A stretch of DNA of 64,000 bases from Mucilaginibacter sp. KACC 22773 (GCF_028736215.1 NZ_CP117883.1:7440001-7504000); one strand, 5' to 3'; shown: positions 54,242 to 62,235, counted from the stretch's first letter. Made by a program: numbers and translations. The notes: a model not told the origin generated them from the sequence alone.

Positions 54242-54904
54242 TCAATGCGATGCCTTATTTAATGTCATTATCCCATTGGTATAATAAATCAGGTGGCCGT
54301 TATCGTCGCGTATCATAGCCAGGGGGTATGACTGATTTGGCGGAGTGACCCGCCATGCTTTAACCAACTGCCCGTGCGAATCGGGACTAATATCAAGATA
54401 ACCAAACTCGGCAACCAGGCACGATGAGGTGATTTTGTTTGTAACAGCATACCCATCATTTTTTGCCTCCTGCATAAACACATAACGCAATTGCGAGAGC
54501 CTGGTATGCGGCACCGTATCAAGCGTCACCGAATTATACAGGTATCCGCTTGTTGATTGATAAATCCCGTTGTTAAAGTGGTAAATTACCTGGGCAAACA
54601 ATATAGGCTGGTTATTGGCATAAAGCTGGTTAAATACATGCTGCATAACATGCACCGGGCCATTGGTAGTAATGGTATCGTTTAATGTTGCGCCACCTAC
54701 AACCTGGTTTGCTGTAGCAATGTGGTTATCCTGCAAAAGCTTTAGCGCTGCTGCAAGCTCGGCTTTGTTAGGATCGGAGTAATCGCGCTTTATGCGGCTG
54801 ATACAGCCATTATCGTCCTGAACGGCAACTAAGGGCGATTTTTTACAGGATGAGCCAAGGACCAAAGCCACCAAGACAATGCAGGATAATTTTTTAGCAA
54901 ACAT
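54242..54904 (-). CDS. Hypothetical lipoprotein
   Basis: A 220-residue lipoprotein with a signal MFAKKLSCIVLVALVLGSSC (lipobox GSSC, Cys20) and no recognised domain. An aromatic-rich middle region (FAQVIYHFNNGIYQSTSGYL, RYVFMQEAKNDGYAVTNKIT) and a DNGHLIYYTNGIMTLNKASH C-terminus are the only landmarks. It is likely outer-membrane or periplasm-facing. The stop codon overlaps a word-repeat arm. Confidence 0.65.
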   Translation of the reverse strand: MFAKKLSCIVLVALVLGSSCKKSPLVAVQDDNGCISRIKRDYSDPNKAELAAALKLLQDNHIATANQVVGGATLNDTITTNGPVHVMQHVFNQLYANNQPILFAQVIYHFNNGIYQSTSGYLYNSVTLDTVPHTRLSQLRYVFMQEAKNDGYAVTNKITSSCLVAEFGYLDISPDSHGQLVKAWRVTPPNQSYPLAMIRDDNGHLIYYTNGIMTLNKASH

Positions 54905-54989
54905 AACAGCTTAAGGTTTAGCTATATTACGCATGCAGAACCTCAAATGATACAATATTTTAGATTTTTTGATGTGCCGAAAAGAGAAT

Positions 54990-55148
54990 GCGCAGATGTG
55001 CAAATTTCAGATGTGCATATGAACTGCAAGGTCGCAACCTTCTCAATCATGTGCAGATGTGCAAATTTCGGATGTGCACATGAACTGAAAAGGTCGCAAC
55101 CTTCTCAATCATGCAATCAAAAAATCATCTGTATATCTGCATATCTGA
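54990..55148. repeat. 61-bp tandem repeat (two diverged copies) with inverted arm (locus A6)
   Basis: Two copies (about 54992-55052 and 55053-55113) share GCAGATGTGCAAATTTC then GATGTGCAnATGAACTG and AAGGTCGCAACCTTCTCAAT, with a few base changes. Each contains an AAGGT-CGC-AACCTT mini palindrome. A complementary arm, AAATCATCTGTATATCTGCA, lies at about 55121-55145, 4-7 bp before the der stop codon at 55152. Confidence 0.85.
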
Positions 55149-55151
55149 GTT

Positions 55152-56453
55152 TTATTTCTGCCTGAACCACACCTGTACCGGCGCTCCGCTGAAATCAAAG
55201 TTTTCCCTTAGTTTGTTTTCAATAAAGCGATAGTAAGGCTCTTTAACATACTGCGGCAAGTTACAGAAGAAGGCGAACATGGGCGATGAGCCTGCAATTT
55301 GGGTGATGTATTTAATTTTTACGTATTTGCCTTTGATGGATGGCGGCGGATAGTTTTCGATAATGGGCAGCATTACCTCGTTCAGTTTGGAGGTAGCTAT
55401 TTTGCGGGCGCGGTTTTGGTAAACCTGGTTGGCAACATCAATTACCTTTAACACCCGTTGTTTTTCGGTAACGGATGTAAATACGATAGGTACATCCGTA
55501 AACGGTGCAATCTTCTCGCGGATCATCTCTTCAAAAACCTTAACGGTTTTGTTATTTTTTTCGATTAAATCCCACTTATTCACCACAACCATGATGCCTT
55601 TTTTATTCTTTTCGGCCAGGTGGAAGATGTTTATGTCCTGTGATTCGATGCCTTCAACTGCATCAATCATCAAAATAATTACGTCGGCTTCTTCCAAAGC
55701 CTTTATAGTACGCATTACCGAGTAAAACTCTATGTTTTCTTTAACCTTGGTTTTTTTACGCATCCCGGCAGTATCAATCAGCATAAAATCGTGCCCGTAC
55801 TGGTTGTAATGGATGTGGATAGAATCGCGGGTAGTACCGGCAATCGGGGTTACTATGTTGCGGTCTTTACCTATTAACGAATTGATGATGGATGATTTAC
55901 CCACGTTTGGACGGCCAACGATGGCGTATTTAGGGCGGGTATTTTCTTCAAGCACCTCGTCGTCAAAATGCTTTACAACTTCGTCAAGCAACTCGCCTGT
56001 ACCAGAACCTGTCATGGATGAGATGCTGTAAATCTCGCCCAGGCCCAGGCTATAAAACTCGGTAGCATCAGATAATAGCGCGTTGTTATCCAGTTTGTTT
56101 ACTACCACAAAAACCGGCTTTTTGCTTTTGCGCAGCATGGTGGCAATTTCATCGTCAAGATCGGTAATGCCTGTTGTAACATCAACCATAAACAAAATAA
56201 CCGATGCTTCTTCAATTGCTATTTCTACCTGCTCACGAATGGCAGCCTCAAAAATATCAGCAGAGTTGGCTACATAGCCGCCTGTATCAATTACGGTAAA
56301 CTGGTGGTCGGTCCATTCAGAAACACCGTAGTGCCTGTCGCGGGTTACACCGCTAAAATCGTCAACAATGGCTTTGCGGGTTTCGGTTAAGCGATTATAT
56401 AAAGTTGATTTGCCTACGTTAGGGCGGCCAACAATGGCTACTATGTTACTCAT
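55152..56453 (-). CDS. der: GTPase Der (EngA)
   Basis: A 433-residue double-GTPase required for 50S subunit assembly. The first G domain has GRPNVGKSTL (G1), DTGG (G3) and NKLD (G4). The second has GRPNVGKSSI, DTAG and NKWD (about 285-290). The C-terminal KH-like domain follows (about 355-433), ending GAPVQVWFRQK, which is typical. Full length. It is separated from era upstream on the same strand by an inverted word repeat. Confidence 0.97.
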   Translation of the reverse strand: MSNIVAIVGRPNVGKSTLYNRLTETRKAIVDDFSGVTRDRHYGVSEWTDHQFTVIDTGGYVANSADIFEAAIREQVEIAIEEASVILFMVDVTTGITDLDDEIATMLRKSKKPVFVVVNKLDNNALLSDATEFYSLGLGEIYSISSMTGSGTGELLDEVVKHFDDEVLEENTRPKYAIVGRPNVGKSSIINSLIGKDRNIVTPIAGTTRDSIHIHYNQYGHDFMLIDTAGMRKKTKVKENIEFYSVMRTIKALEEADVIILMIDAVEGIESQDINIFHLAEKNKKGIMVVVNKWDLIEKNNKTVKVFEEMIREKIAPFTDVPIVFTSVTEKQRVLKVIDVANQVYQNRARKIATSKLNEVMLPIIENYPPPSIKGKYVKIKYITQIAGSSPMFAFFCNLPQYVKEPYYRFIENKLRENFDFSGAPVQVWFRQK

Positions 56454-56460
56454 GCTTTTA

Positions 56461-56593
56461 AATTAGAGTCAAGAATCAAGAACCAAGAGTCAAGATTTAT
56501 GCAAATCTATCTATCTTAAAATTCCTGTTCTATATATAAATGAAATTTTATTAAAGGGTCAAGACAAAATCTTGATTCTTGACTCTTGATTCT
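56461..56593. repeat. Inverted word-repeat pair, 'TCAAGAATCAAGA' family (locus B3)
   Basis: Left arm AGAGTCAAGAATCAAGAACC (56465-56496, with further AGAGTCAAGAT) and right arm ATCTTGATTCTTGACTCTTG (56569-56593) are complementary with minor slips. It fills the der-era gap; the right arm ends 7 bp from the era stop. Confidence 0.85.
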
Positions 56594-56599
56594 TTCGGT

Positions 56600-57478
56600 C
56601 TATGATTCGTATCCGAATTTTTTAAGGTAATTTTTTTTGCTGCGCCAGTCGGGGATCACTTTTACAAACATCTCCAGGAAAATTTTCTTCTGAAAAAACT
56701 CTTCCATATCGCGGCGGGCGTAAGTGCCAACTATTTTAAGCATACTGCCCCCCTGGCCAATAATGATATTCTTTTGCGAATCGCGCTCTACAATAATTTC
56801 GGCGCTGATGCGGTGCAGTTTTTCGCCTTCAATAAATGCGGTTACTATTACTTCGGCGCTGTAAGGAATCTCTTTTTTGTACTGTTTAAGTAATTGCGCC
56901 CGGATCATCTCCGACGCAAAAAAGCGGTCGTTCCTATCCGTAAGCTGATCTTTTTCATAATAAGCCGGGTGCTCTGGCAAATTGCCTATCACAAAATCCA
57001 TAATGGCTTTGATATTGTGGCCCAACAAAGCCGATATGGCGAAAATGGCTTTGGGGTTTAATTTCTCCTGCCAAAACTCCACTTTCTTTTTTACGGTTTC
57101 CTCATCGCTTTGGTCAATCTTGTTGATCAATACAGCAATTGGCGCCAACGAACCTTCCAGCTTTTTTAACACGTCGGTTTCGTCAAACTCCTCGTAAATA
57201 TCGGTAACCAGCAAAATCAGGTCGGCATCAACAATTGATCCGTCTACCTGGTGCATCATACTTTCGTGCAATGCGTAATGTGGTTTGATAACCCCGGGGG
57301 TGTCCGAAAACACAATCTGGTAGTTATCATCGTTAACAATTCCCAAAATACGGTGCCTGGTGGTTTGCGCTTTTGGGGTGATAATTGACATTTTTTCGCC
57401 AACAAGGGCGTTCATAAGGGTTGATTTCCCGGCATTGGGCTTACCAATTATACTTACAAAACCTGCCTGGTGACTCAT
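56600..57478 (-). CDS. era: GTPase Era
   Basis: A 292-residue GTPase for 30S assembly. The start at 57478 (MSHQAGFVSIIGKPNAGKST) is chosen because the family begins near here; an upstream ATG at 57511 lies in intergenic DNA. G1 is GKPNAGKST, G3 DTPG and G4 NKID. The C-terminal KH domain has IIGQGGSMLKIVGTYARRDM, the GxxG RNA-binding loop. It ends SKKNYLKKFGYES. The divergent tRNA-fMet is 145 bp away. Confidence 0.97.
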   Translation of the reverse strand: MSHQAGFVSIIGKPNAGKSTLMNALVGEKMSIITPKAQTTRHRILGIVNDDNYQIVFSDTPGVIKPHYALHESMMHQVDGSIVDADLILLVTDIYEEFDETDVLKKLEGSLAPIAVLINKIDQSDEETVKKKVEFWQEKLNPKAIFAISALLGHNIKAIMDFVIGNLPEHPAYYEKDQLTDRNDRFFASEMIRAQLLKQYKKEIPYSAEVIVTAFIEGEKLHRISAEIIVERDSQKNIIIGQGGSMLKIVGTYARRDMEEFFQKKIFLEMFVKVIPDWRSKKNYLKKFGYES

Positions 57479-57500
57479 ATAAAAATAATTAAAAATATAT

Positions 57501-57540
57501 TTGGACTGCAAAGAAACGAATTATATCTTTGCAGTCCAAT
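57501..57540. repeat. Inverted repeat TTGGACTGCAAAG between era and tRNA-fMet
   Basis: TTGGACTGCAAAG at 57501-57513 and its exact complement CTTTGCAGTCCAA at 57528-57540, 14 bp apart. The right arm overlaps a TATCTTTG -7 box (57524-57531). The symmetric site may be a divergent promoter or operator. Confidence 0.8.
57524..57531 (+). promoter_or_regulatory. Bacteroidota -7 element (TATCTTTG) upstream of tRNA-fMet
   Basis: An exact TAnnTTTG match about 90 bp before the tRNA, in the divergent gap with era. Confidence 0.4.
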
Positions 57541-57622
57541 TAAAACGGAGTGCAAAATTGCATTTTGACAATTGGAAGCACCTTTCCGAGGTTATGACGG
57601 AATGCAACATATACCAATACAG

Positions 57623-57695
<73 letters not shown>

Positions 57696-57703
57696 CATTA
57701 AGT

Positions 57704-57740
57704 CAAAAGCCTCAAGTCGGAAGATTTGAGGCTTTTTTGC
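57704..57740 (+). terminator. Terminator after tRNA-fMet
   Basis: AAAAGCCTCAA and TTTGAGGCTTTT pair around a 10-base loop, ending in TTTTTT. Confidence 0.85.
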
Positions 57741-57844
57741 TGGGCCGAACTCTCAATCAGTTTCATAATTAATTTGCAAATAAAATTGTTTCGGGTGTTT
57801 TAAGTAAATGGTGATATTTGCCATTGTAAAAGTAAACATAGCCC

Positions 57845-58561
57845 ATGACCCGTTTATCTGTCAATATCAATAAAATAGCCACCCTGCGTAATTCACGCGG
57901 CGGAAACAACCCCGATTTGGTACAGGTTGCAAAAGATTGCGAACGTTTTGGGGCGCAAGGCATTACCGTACACCCCCGCCCGGACGAAAGGCACATCCGC
58001 TACCAGGACGTTTTCGACCTTAAAAAAATAGTTACCACCGAGTTTAATATTGAAGGCAACTGCCAGGAACAAAAGTTTATTGACCTTGTATTGGCCAACA
58101 AACCGGAGCAGGTTACGCTGGTACCTGATGTATTAGGGCAAATAACATCTAACCATGGCTGGGATACCATTACCAACTATCATTACTTAACAGATATGAT
58201 AGCCGTTTTTAAAGAAGCCGGCATTCGCGTATCTATTTTTGTTGACCCGATTGCCAAAATGGTTGAAGGGGCCGCAAAAACCGGCACCGACCGGATTGAG
58301 CTTTACACCGAGGGTTATGCTACCCATTATCACCAGGGCAAAGAACTGGCTATAGCGCCCTATATTGAAGCCGCGAAGGTAGCACACGAAGCCGGACTGG
58401 GCATTAACGCCGGACATGATCTCGATCTGCATAATTTAAAATACTTTGCCGAAAACATACCTGCTTTGGATGAAGTAAGCATTGGCCACGCCCTTATTTG
58501 CGATGCGTTATATTATGGATTAGAAAATACCATCCAGATGTATTTAAGGCAGTTGGTTTGA
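57845..58561 (+). CDS. pdxJ: Pyridoxine 5'-phosphate synthase
   Basis: A 238-residue enzyme that makes pyridoxine 5'-phosphate. Motifs are LSVNINKIATLRNSRGGN (substrate and phosphate loop), GITVHPRPDERHIRYQDV, VTLVPDVLGQITSNHGWD and GINAGHDLDLHNLKYFAENI. Length is normal. The start at 57845 (MTRLSVNINKIATLRN) is the family start. Monocistronic. Confidence 0.97.
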   Translation: MTRLSVNINKIATLRNSRGGNNPDLVQVAKDCERFGAQGITVHPRPDERHIRYQDVFDLKKIVTTEFNIEGNCQEQKFIDLVLANKPEQVTLVPDVLGQITSNHGWDTITNYHYLTDMIAVFKEAGIRVSIFVDPIAKMVEGAAKTGTDRIELYTEGYATHYHQGKELAIAPYIEAAKVAHEAGLGINAGHDLDLHNLKYFAENIPALDEVSIGHALICDALYYGLENTIQMYLRQLV

Positions 58562-58638
58562 GATCTGTGGCCTGAGGATTGAAATGCGCAACGTTTCTTC
58601 CTATCAGACCTCCGGCTTCAGGCACCTGACCTCAGGTT
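58562..58638. repeat. 'CCTGAGGATTG / CCTGACCTCAGG' imperfect inverted repeat
   Basis: The gap between pdxJ and the convergent pseudogene contains GGCCTGAGGATT near 58569 and ACCTGACCTCAGG near 58624, with a CAGACCTCCGGCTTCAGG unit between. It resembles other intergenic word repeats. Confidence 0.5.
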
Positions 58639-59352
58639 TTACCTTAAAATAGTTAAGCTTCCCGATAACAGGCTACAGTTTTTATCCAGGTTGATAGTAT
58701 AATAGTAGGTGCCAACCGGCAACGCCTTGCCATTATAGGTGCCGTTAAACGGTGTTGAATATCCTTTTGATTCAAACAGCTTTTGACCGTTGCGGTTAAA
58801 TACCTGTACTACAGCGGCAGGGTAGCTTTCGATATTGCTGATCTTCCAGTAATCGTTATGGCCATCGCCATTAGGAGTAAAGGAATTGGCGATGCTAAGC
58901 GGAGATAAACCTACTGAAACTTTTACTTCTGTTTTTGGGCTTTCGCAAGTGCCGTTTACAGCACTCACAAAAAAGCTGCGATTTGCGATTGCAGATACTT
59001 TAAAACGCCCGCCGGTTTGTTCGGTTAATGGCGATGCACTATTAGCCTGGTCGTACAAACGGTAAAGAGTGTTAGCCTCGGCGTTGTTTACCGTAAACCG
59101 GGCGTCGCCCGGGGGTGCAAACCTAGATATCTGTTAACGACGGCGCAGCTACATCGTGCATTGTATTTTGAATTGTGTATTTAACATCGATGCTGCCGCA
59201 GCGGCTATCGGCAACATTTAAAGTATAATTACCCGCGGTCAAATTCGAGGCGCTGTTTGTCGATCCCACCTGTGCGCCATTTGCATCAAACCATTGGTAA
59301 GTGTACGGAGGAAAGCCGCCTGTAACCGTAACGTTATTAACATAGCCCTTTT
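58639..59352 (-). pseudogene. Remnant of a gliding-motility/T9SS type-B sorting protein
   Basis: The intact 3' part (58639-about 59100) encodes a gliding-motility-associated C-terminal (type-B T9SS sorting) domain: SIANSFTPNGDGHNDYWKI, VQVFNRNGQKLFESKGYST and PVGTYYYTINLD. The upstream part (about 59129-59343) in another frame encodes one SprB-type repeat (VTVTGGFPPYTYQWFDANG, NLTAGNYTLNVADSRCGS). The two are separated by an in-frame TAG (at about 59132-59134) and a frame change in the nearby C-rich run, and the 5' end is cut off at a terminator/MITE-like structure near 59352. It is a decayed 3' fragment of a large cell-surface adhesin. The C-terminal sorting domain is still readable from an internal ATG at 59058 but would lack a signal peptide. 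Confidence 0.85.
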
Positions 59353-59375
59353 TTTAAAAACGCCCCGCTAAACAT

Positions 59376-59550
59376 GAGGGCACTGAAAAAGTCCTTTAAA
59401 GTTAAAGAAGTAGTTTTTCAAAGAAAATGGAGACGCTGAGAATTGTCTGTACGAAAGTGCTCTCCACCACCTACCCGAGTACCTCAAAGAAAAAGGGGCT
59501 GTTTTCAATATCGAAAACAGCCCCTTTTAATAAATAGTCACTTTTTCAGT
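59376..59550. mobile_element. MITE-like element with terminal inverted repeats in a terminator
   Basis: A GGGCACTGAAAAAGT end (59378-59392) is complementary to ACTTTTTCAGTGCCC (59540-59554). It is flanked by a 14-bp direct duplication GCCCCGCTAAACAT (59362-59375 and 59551-59564), the expected target duplication. A subterminal hairpin AAGGGGCTGTTTTC/GAAAACAGCCCCTT lies at 59492-59527. At about 175 bp it cannot encode a transposase; it is non-autonomous or a deletion remnant. The target was the loop side of a terminator hairpin. Confidence 0.7.
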
Positions 59551-59580
59551 GCCCCGCTAAACATCGGGGCGTTTTTTTTG
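59551..59580. terminator. Terminator hairpin carrying the MITE-like insertion
   Basis: GCCCCG and CGGGGC pair around CTAAACAT, followed by TTTTTTTT. The left half of the same hairpin recurs at 59361-59375 on the other side of the insertion. Confidence 0.8.
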
Positions 59581-59622
59581 TCTATTTTGTTAACTTGCGC
59601 TCCATAATCAATTTGTACCCAC

Positions 59623-60753
59623 ATGAAAAAAGTTCTTTTGATCATAGCGATGCTATCGCCTTTGTTTAATTACGCCCAGGACAAAAAGCCAATTCCCAAA
59701 TCATTTGACCTGGTTGTAGGTACGTATACAACAGGTACCAGTAAGGGTATTATGGTTTACCGCTTTTATACTCAAAGCGGCAAACTGGCTTATTTAAGCC
59801 AGATAGATGGCGTTACCAACCCATCGTACCTTACCATCAGCAAAAACAATAAATTTATTTACGCCGTAAACGAAGTTACCAAAGGCGAGGTAAGCGCATT
59901 TTCATTTGACGCCAAAACAGGTAAAATAGATTTTATTAACAAACAGTCCTCGTTAGGTGCCGACCCATGTTACATTGCTGTGGACAAAGCACAAAAAAAT
60001 GTGTTTGTAGCCAATTATTCAAGCGGGCAGGTTGCTGTACTGCCTGTTAATAAGGACGGTTCACTTGGCAACGGCATTGAAACTGTACGTAACGAAGACG
60101 GCAAAGGCCCCAATAAAGAACGGCAGGAAGGCCCGCATGCCCATATGAGCATATTGTCGCCCGACGAAAAATACCTGTTTTATAATGATTTGGGTACCGA
60201 TAGGATAAACATCTATCGTTACCGCCCGGGTAAGGAATCTCCATTAACCGATCCAACTTTTGTAAGCGTTACTCCCGGCGAAGGCCCCCGTCACCTGGAA
60301 TATTCTTTAGATAAAAAGCATGTTTACCTGGCAACCGAAATGGGATCGAATGTATTTGTGTTTGATTATGACAACGGCAAGTTTAAACAGAAGCAGGTGA
60401 TAACTTTACTACCTGATGGCTTTACGGGCAAAACAGCTGCCGCAGCTATCCACCTATCGCCTGATGGCCGCTTTCTGTATGTATCAAACCGTTTAGAGAC
60501 TAACGAAATTATTTGCTATGCGGTTAACCAGGAAACCGGTGGACTTACCTTTGTATCGCGCCAATCAACATACGGTAAAAATCCGCGCGATTTTGCCATC
60601 GCCCCATCGGGTAACTATATGGTTGTAGCCAACCAGGGCAGTGATAGTATGTTTGTATTTAAAATAGACCAAAATACAGGTAAGCTAACCCAAACAGGTA
60701 TTAAAATAGATATCGGCAATCCCGTTTGTTTGAAGTTTACGTCGGCAGAATAA
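59623..60753 (+). CDS. Lactonase family protein (7-bladed propeller, 6-phosphogluconolactonase-like)
   Basis: A 376-residue exported beta-propeller. A signal peptide (MKKVLLIIAMLSPLFNYAQ) is followed by seven blades with repeats such as NPSYLTISKNNKFIYAVNEV, GEGPRHLEYSLDKKHVYLAT, AAIHLSPDGRFLYVSNRLET and NPRDFAIAPSGNYMVVANQG. The HMSILSPDEKYLFYNDLG segment is typical of the YbhE/PF10282 lactonase family. E. coli Pgl of this family hydrolyses 6-phosphogluconolactone, but this copy is exported, so an extracellular sugar lactone is more likely. It ends in a word repeat and a strong hairpin. Confidence 0.9.
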   Translation: MKKVLLIIAMLSPLFNYAQDKKPIPKSFDLVVGTYTTGTSKGIMVYRFYTQSGKLAYLSQIDGVTNPSYLTISKNNKFIYAVNEVTKGEVSAFSFDAKTGKIDFINKQSSLGADPCYIAVDKAQKNVFVANYSSGQVAVLPVNKDGSLGNGIETVRNEDGKGPNKERQEGPHAHMSILSPDEKYLFYNDLGTDRINIYRYRPGKESPLTDPTFVSVTPGEGPRHLEYSLDKKHVYLATEMGSNVFVFDYDNGKFKQKQVITLLPDGFTGKTAAAAIHLSPDGRFLYVSNRLETNEIICYAVNQETGGLTFVSRQSTYGKNPRDFAIAPSGNYMVVANQGSDSMFVFKIDQNTGKLTQTGIKIDIGNPVCLKFTSAE

Positions 60754-60760
60754 TTTTGAC

Positions 60761-60887
60761 GTGAAAGGGTAAAGGCAAAAGCAGCCAATTAGTTAAAAAA
60801 TCAAAAGGGGGTAAGCACATTGTAAATTGTGCTTGCCCCCTTTTTCGTAAAGGCAACCTTTCGCCTTTTACCTTTATCCTTTCGCCT
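60761..60887. repeat. Inverted word-repeat pair, 'GGTAAAAGGGTAAAGGCGAA' family (locus C2)
   Basis: Left arm GTGAAAGGGTAAAGGCAAAA (60761-60780) and right arm CTTTCGCCTTTTACCTTTATC (about 60858-60878), extended to 60887. The right arm overlaps the TAG stop of the - gene at 60886. A terminator hairpin is nested between. Confidence 0.8.
60802..60846. terminator. Bidirectional terminator nested in repeat C2
   Basis: AAAAGGGGGTAAGCACA and TTGTGCTTGCCCCCTTTT pair with two minor mismatches, flanked by A-rich and T-rich runs. It separates the convergent lactonase and lipoprotein genes. Confidence 0.85.
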
Positions 60888-61365
60888 AATTTTTAGTGAA
60901 TGAATAAATGATGTACCCGTTGGTTCCGCCTACATCAACAGCCGATTTTAGAACCATCGACTTGCCATCGTTACTGGCAATATCCAATCGATAGCCTTCT
61001 GCTACGTTTTTAGGCTTATCGCCCTGGTAAATTTTCTTAAATTGGAATTGCGTACCTGTGGTGCCTCCGTTATAAACTGACCAGTATATAGTTTGCGAAG
61101 TACCGTTGCTCATGGTATAAACACCATTGCCGCTATTGGTTAATTTCCAGGTACTGCCAACAAATGCTTCGGGAGCCGCCTGGTCAAACACGTTTTGAAC
61201 AGCGCCTTGTACAAGGCCCTGGTAACTTACGTTGTTTAATGTCCAGGTGCCGGTGAATTTACCCCGGGATACGTTAGTTGTAGTTGCAGTTTGAGGGGTT
61301 GAACAAGCCGCAAATAAAAAGATAAGGGATAGGATCGCTATCGGTGTTTTTAGTACATTTTTCAT
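60886..61365 (-). CDS. Hypothetical lipocalin-like lipoprotein
   Basis: A 159-residue lipoprotein (signal ending LIFLFAACSTPQ, lipobox FAAC). A lipocalin-like signature is visible in FTGTWTLNNVSYQGLVQG and the beta-strand rich remainder (SNGTSQTIYWSVYNGGTTGT, GYRLDIASNDGKSMVLKSAV). Family assignment is by style only; no ligand can be named. Probably anchored on the periplasmic or outer face. Confidence 0.68.
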   Translation of the reverse strand: MKNVLKTPIAILSLIFLFAACSTPQTATTTNVSRGKFTGTWTLNNVSYQGLVQGAVQNVFDQAAPEAFVGSTWKLTNSGNGVYTMSNGTSQTIYWSVYNGGTTGTQFQFKKIYQGDKPKNVAEGYRLDIASNDGKSMVLKSAVDVGGTNGYIIYSFTKN

Positions 61366-61410
61366 GACAAAAGTTATTTAATGCATATAAGCATAAACCC
61401 TGCCAAAAGC

Positions 61411-61581
61411 TTAACTATACTTAACCGTGTTTGATTTAAGCTGCTTATCTATTTCGAATAAACGCTGGTTAATGGATGCAACTAACATATCTGCCTCTTT
61501 AACGTTCTTAAGGCTTTTGGCAAAACGGTGGTCGGTATCTTTTGAGAATAACGAGTGGCTGATTTTATAAATAAGATTCAT
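61411..61581 (-). CDS. Small 56-residue protein of unknown function
   Basis: A short intact frame (MNLIYKISHSLFSKDTDHRF start; KNVKEADMLVASINQRLFEI middle; TVKYS end) in the gap between the lipoprotein and rdgB genes, on the same strand as both. It is charged and amphipathic, with no signal or membrane helix, and is the only gene-like frame in the 291-bp gap. Proximity to rdgB (75 bp) allows co-transcription. No family is recognised. Confidence 0.55.
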   Translation of the reverse strand: MNLIYKISHSLFSKDTDHRFAKSLKNVKEADMLVASINQRLFEIDKQLKSNTVKYS

Positions 61582-61656
61582 AGATGTATTCCTTATAACA
61601 CCATTTTACGGATAACAGGCCATTAAGGTTACGAAAGTTAACTGAGAATATTTATT

Positions 61657-62235
61657 TTAAGCAATGCTTAAAAAACCAATGAGTTTTTCCATGGCTTTCG
61701 CCCGGTGGCTTATCTGGTTTTTTTCGTCCATAGTCATTTCGGCAAAGGTTATAGCGTAACCTTCTGGTTCAAATATTGGGTCGTACCCAAAGCCGTCTGT
61801 TCCGCTGGGTGCCGTCCGGATAGTTCCTTCAACTGTTCCCTCAAAAAAATATTCTTCACCAGCCCACATTAATGATATCACAGTACGGAACCTTGCCTTT
61901 CGGTTAGTTTCGTCCTTTAATTTATCCAGTACCTGTTTAATATTGGCGGCATGATTCCCATGTTCGCCGGCGTACCTGGCCGAATAAACGCCCGGTTCGC
62001 CATTCAGGGCATCTATTTCAAGTCCGCTGTCATCGCCAAAACAATTCAGTTTATGCTTATTATAAATGTATTGGCTTTTAATAGAAGCGTTTGCTTTAAA
62101 AGTAGTACCGGTTTCTTCAATATCATCATAGCAGCCAATATCGTTAAGCGTAAGCAGCTTAATTTTACCCTGAAGTTTTGCTTCTACTTCTTCGAGTTTG
62201 TGGCGATTGTTGGTAGCGAATACTAATTCCGTCAT
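61657..62235 (-). CDS. rdgB: XTP/dITP diphosphatase (RdgB/HAM1)
   Basis: A 192-residue non-canonical purine NTP pyrophosphatase. Motifs are LVFATNNRHKLEEVEAKL (SxNxxK-like start), FGDDSGLEIDALNGEPGVYS with the catalytic Asp, GVYSARYAGEHGNHAANI and GFGYDPIFEPEGYAITFAEM. The C-terminal ISHRAKAMEKLIGFL is typical. It prevents incorporation of ITP/XTP into DNA. It lies downstream of a HolD-like gene on the same strand. Confidence 0.96.
   Translation of the reverse strand: MTELVFATNNRHKLEEVEAKLQGKIKLLTLNDIGCYDDIEETGTTFKANASIKSQYIYNKHKLNCFGDDSGLEIDALNGEPGVYSARYAGEHGNHAANIKQVLDKLKDETNRKARFRTVISLMWAGEEYFFEGTVEGTIRTAPSGTDGFGYDPIFEPEGYAITFAEMTMDEKNQISHRAKAMEKLIGFLSIA

Noticed and set aside
54018..55148. 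Possible CRISPR array
   Set aside because: Repeats are few, of unequal period, contain internal copies of the same word and have no unique spacers or cas genes nearby.
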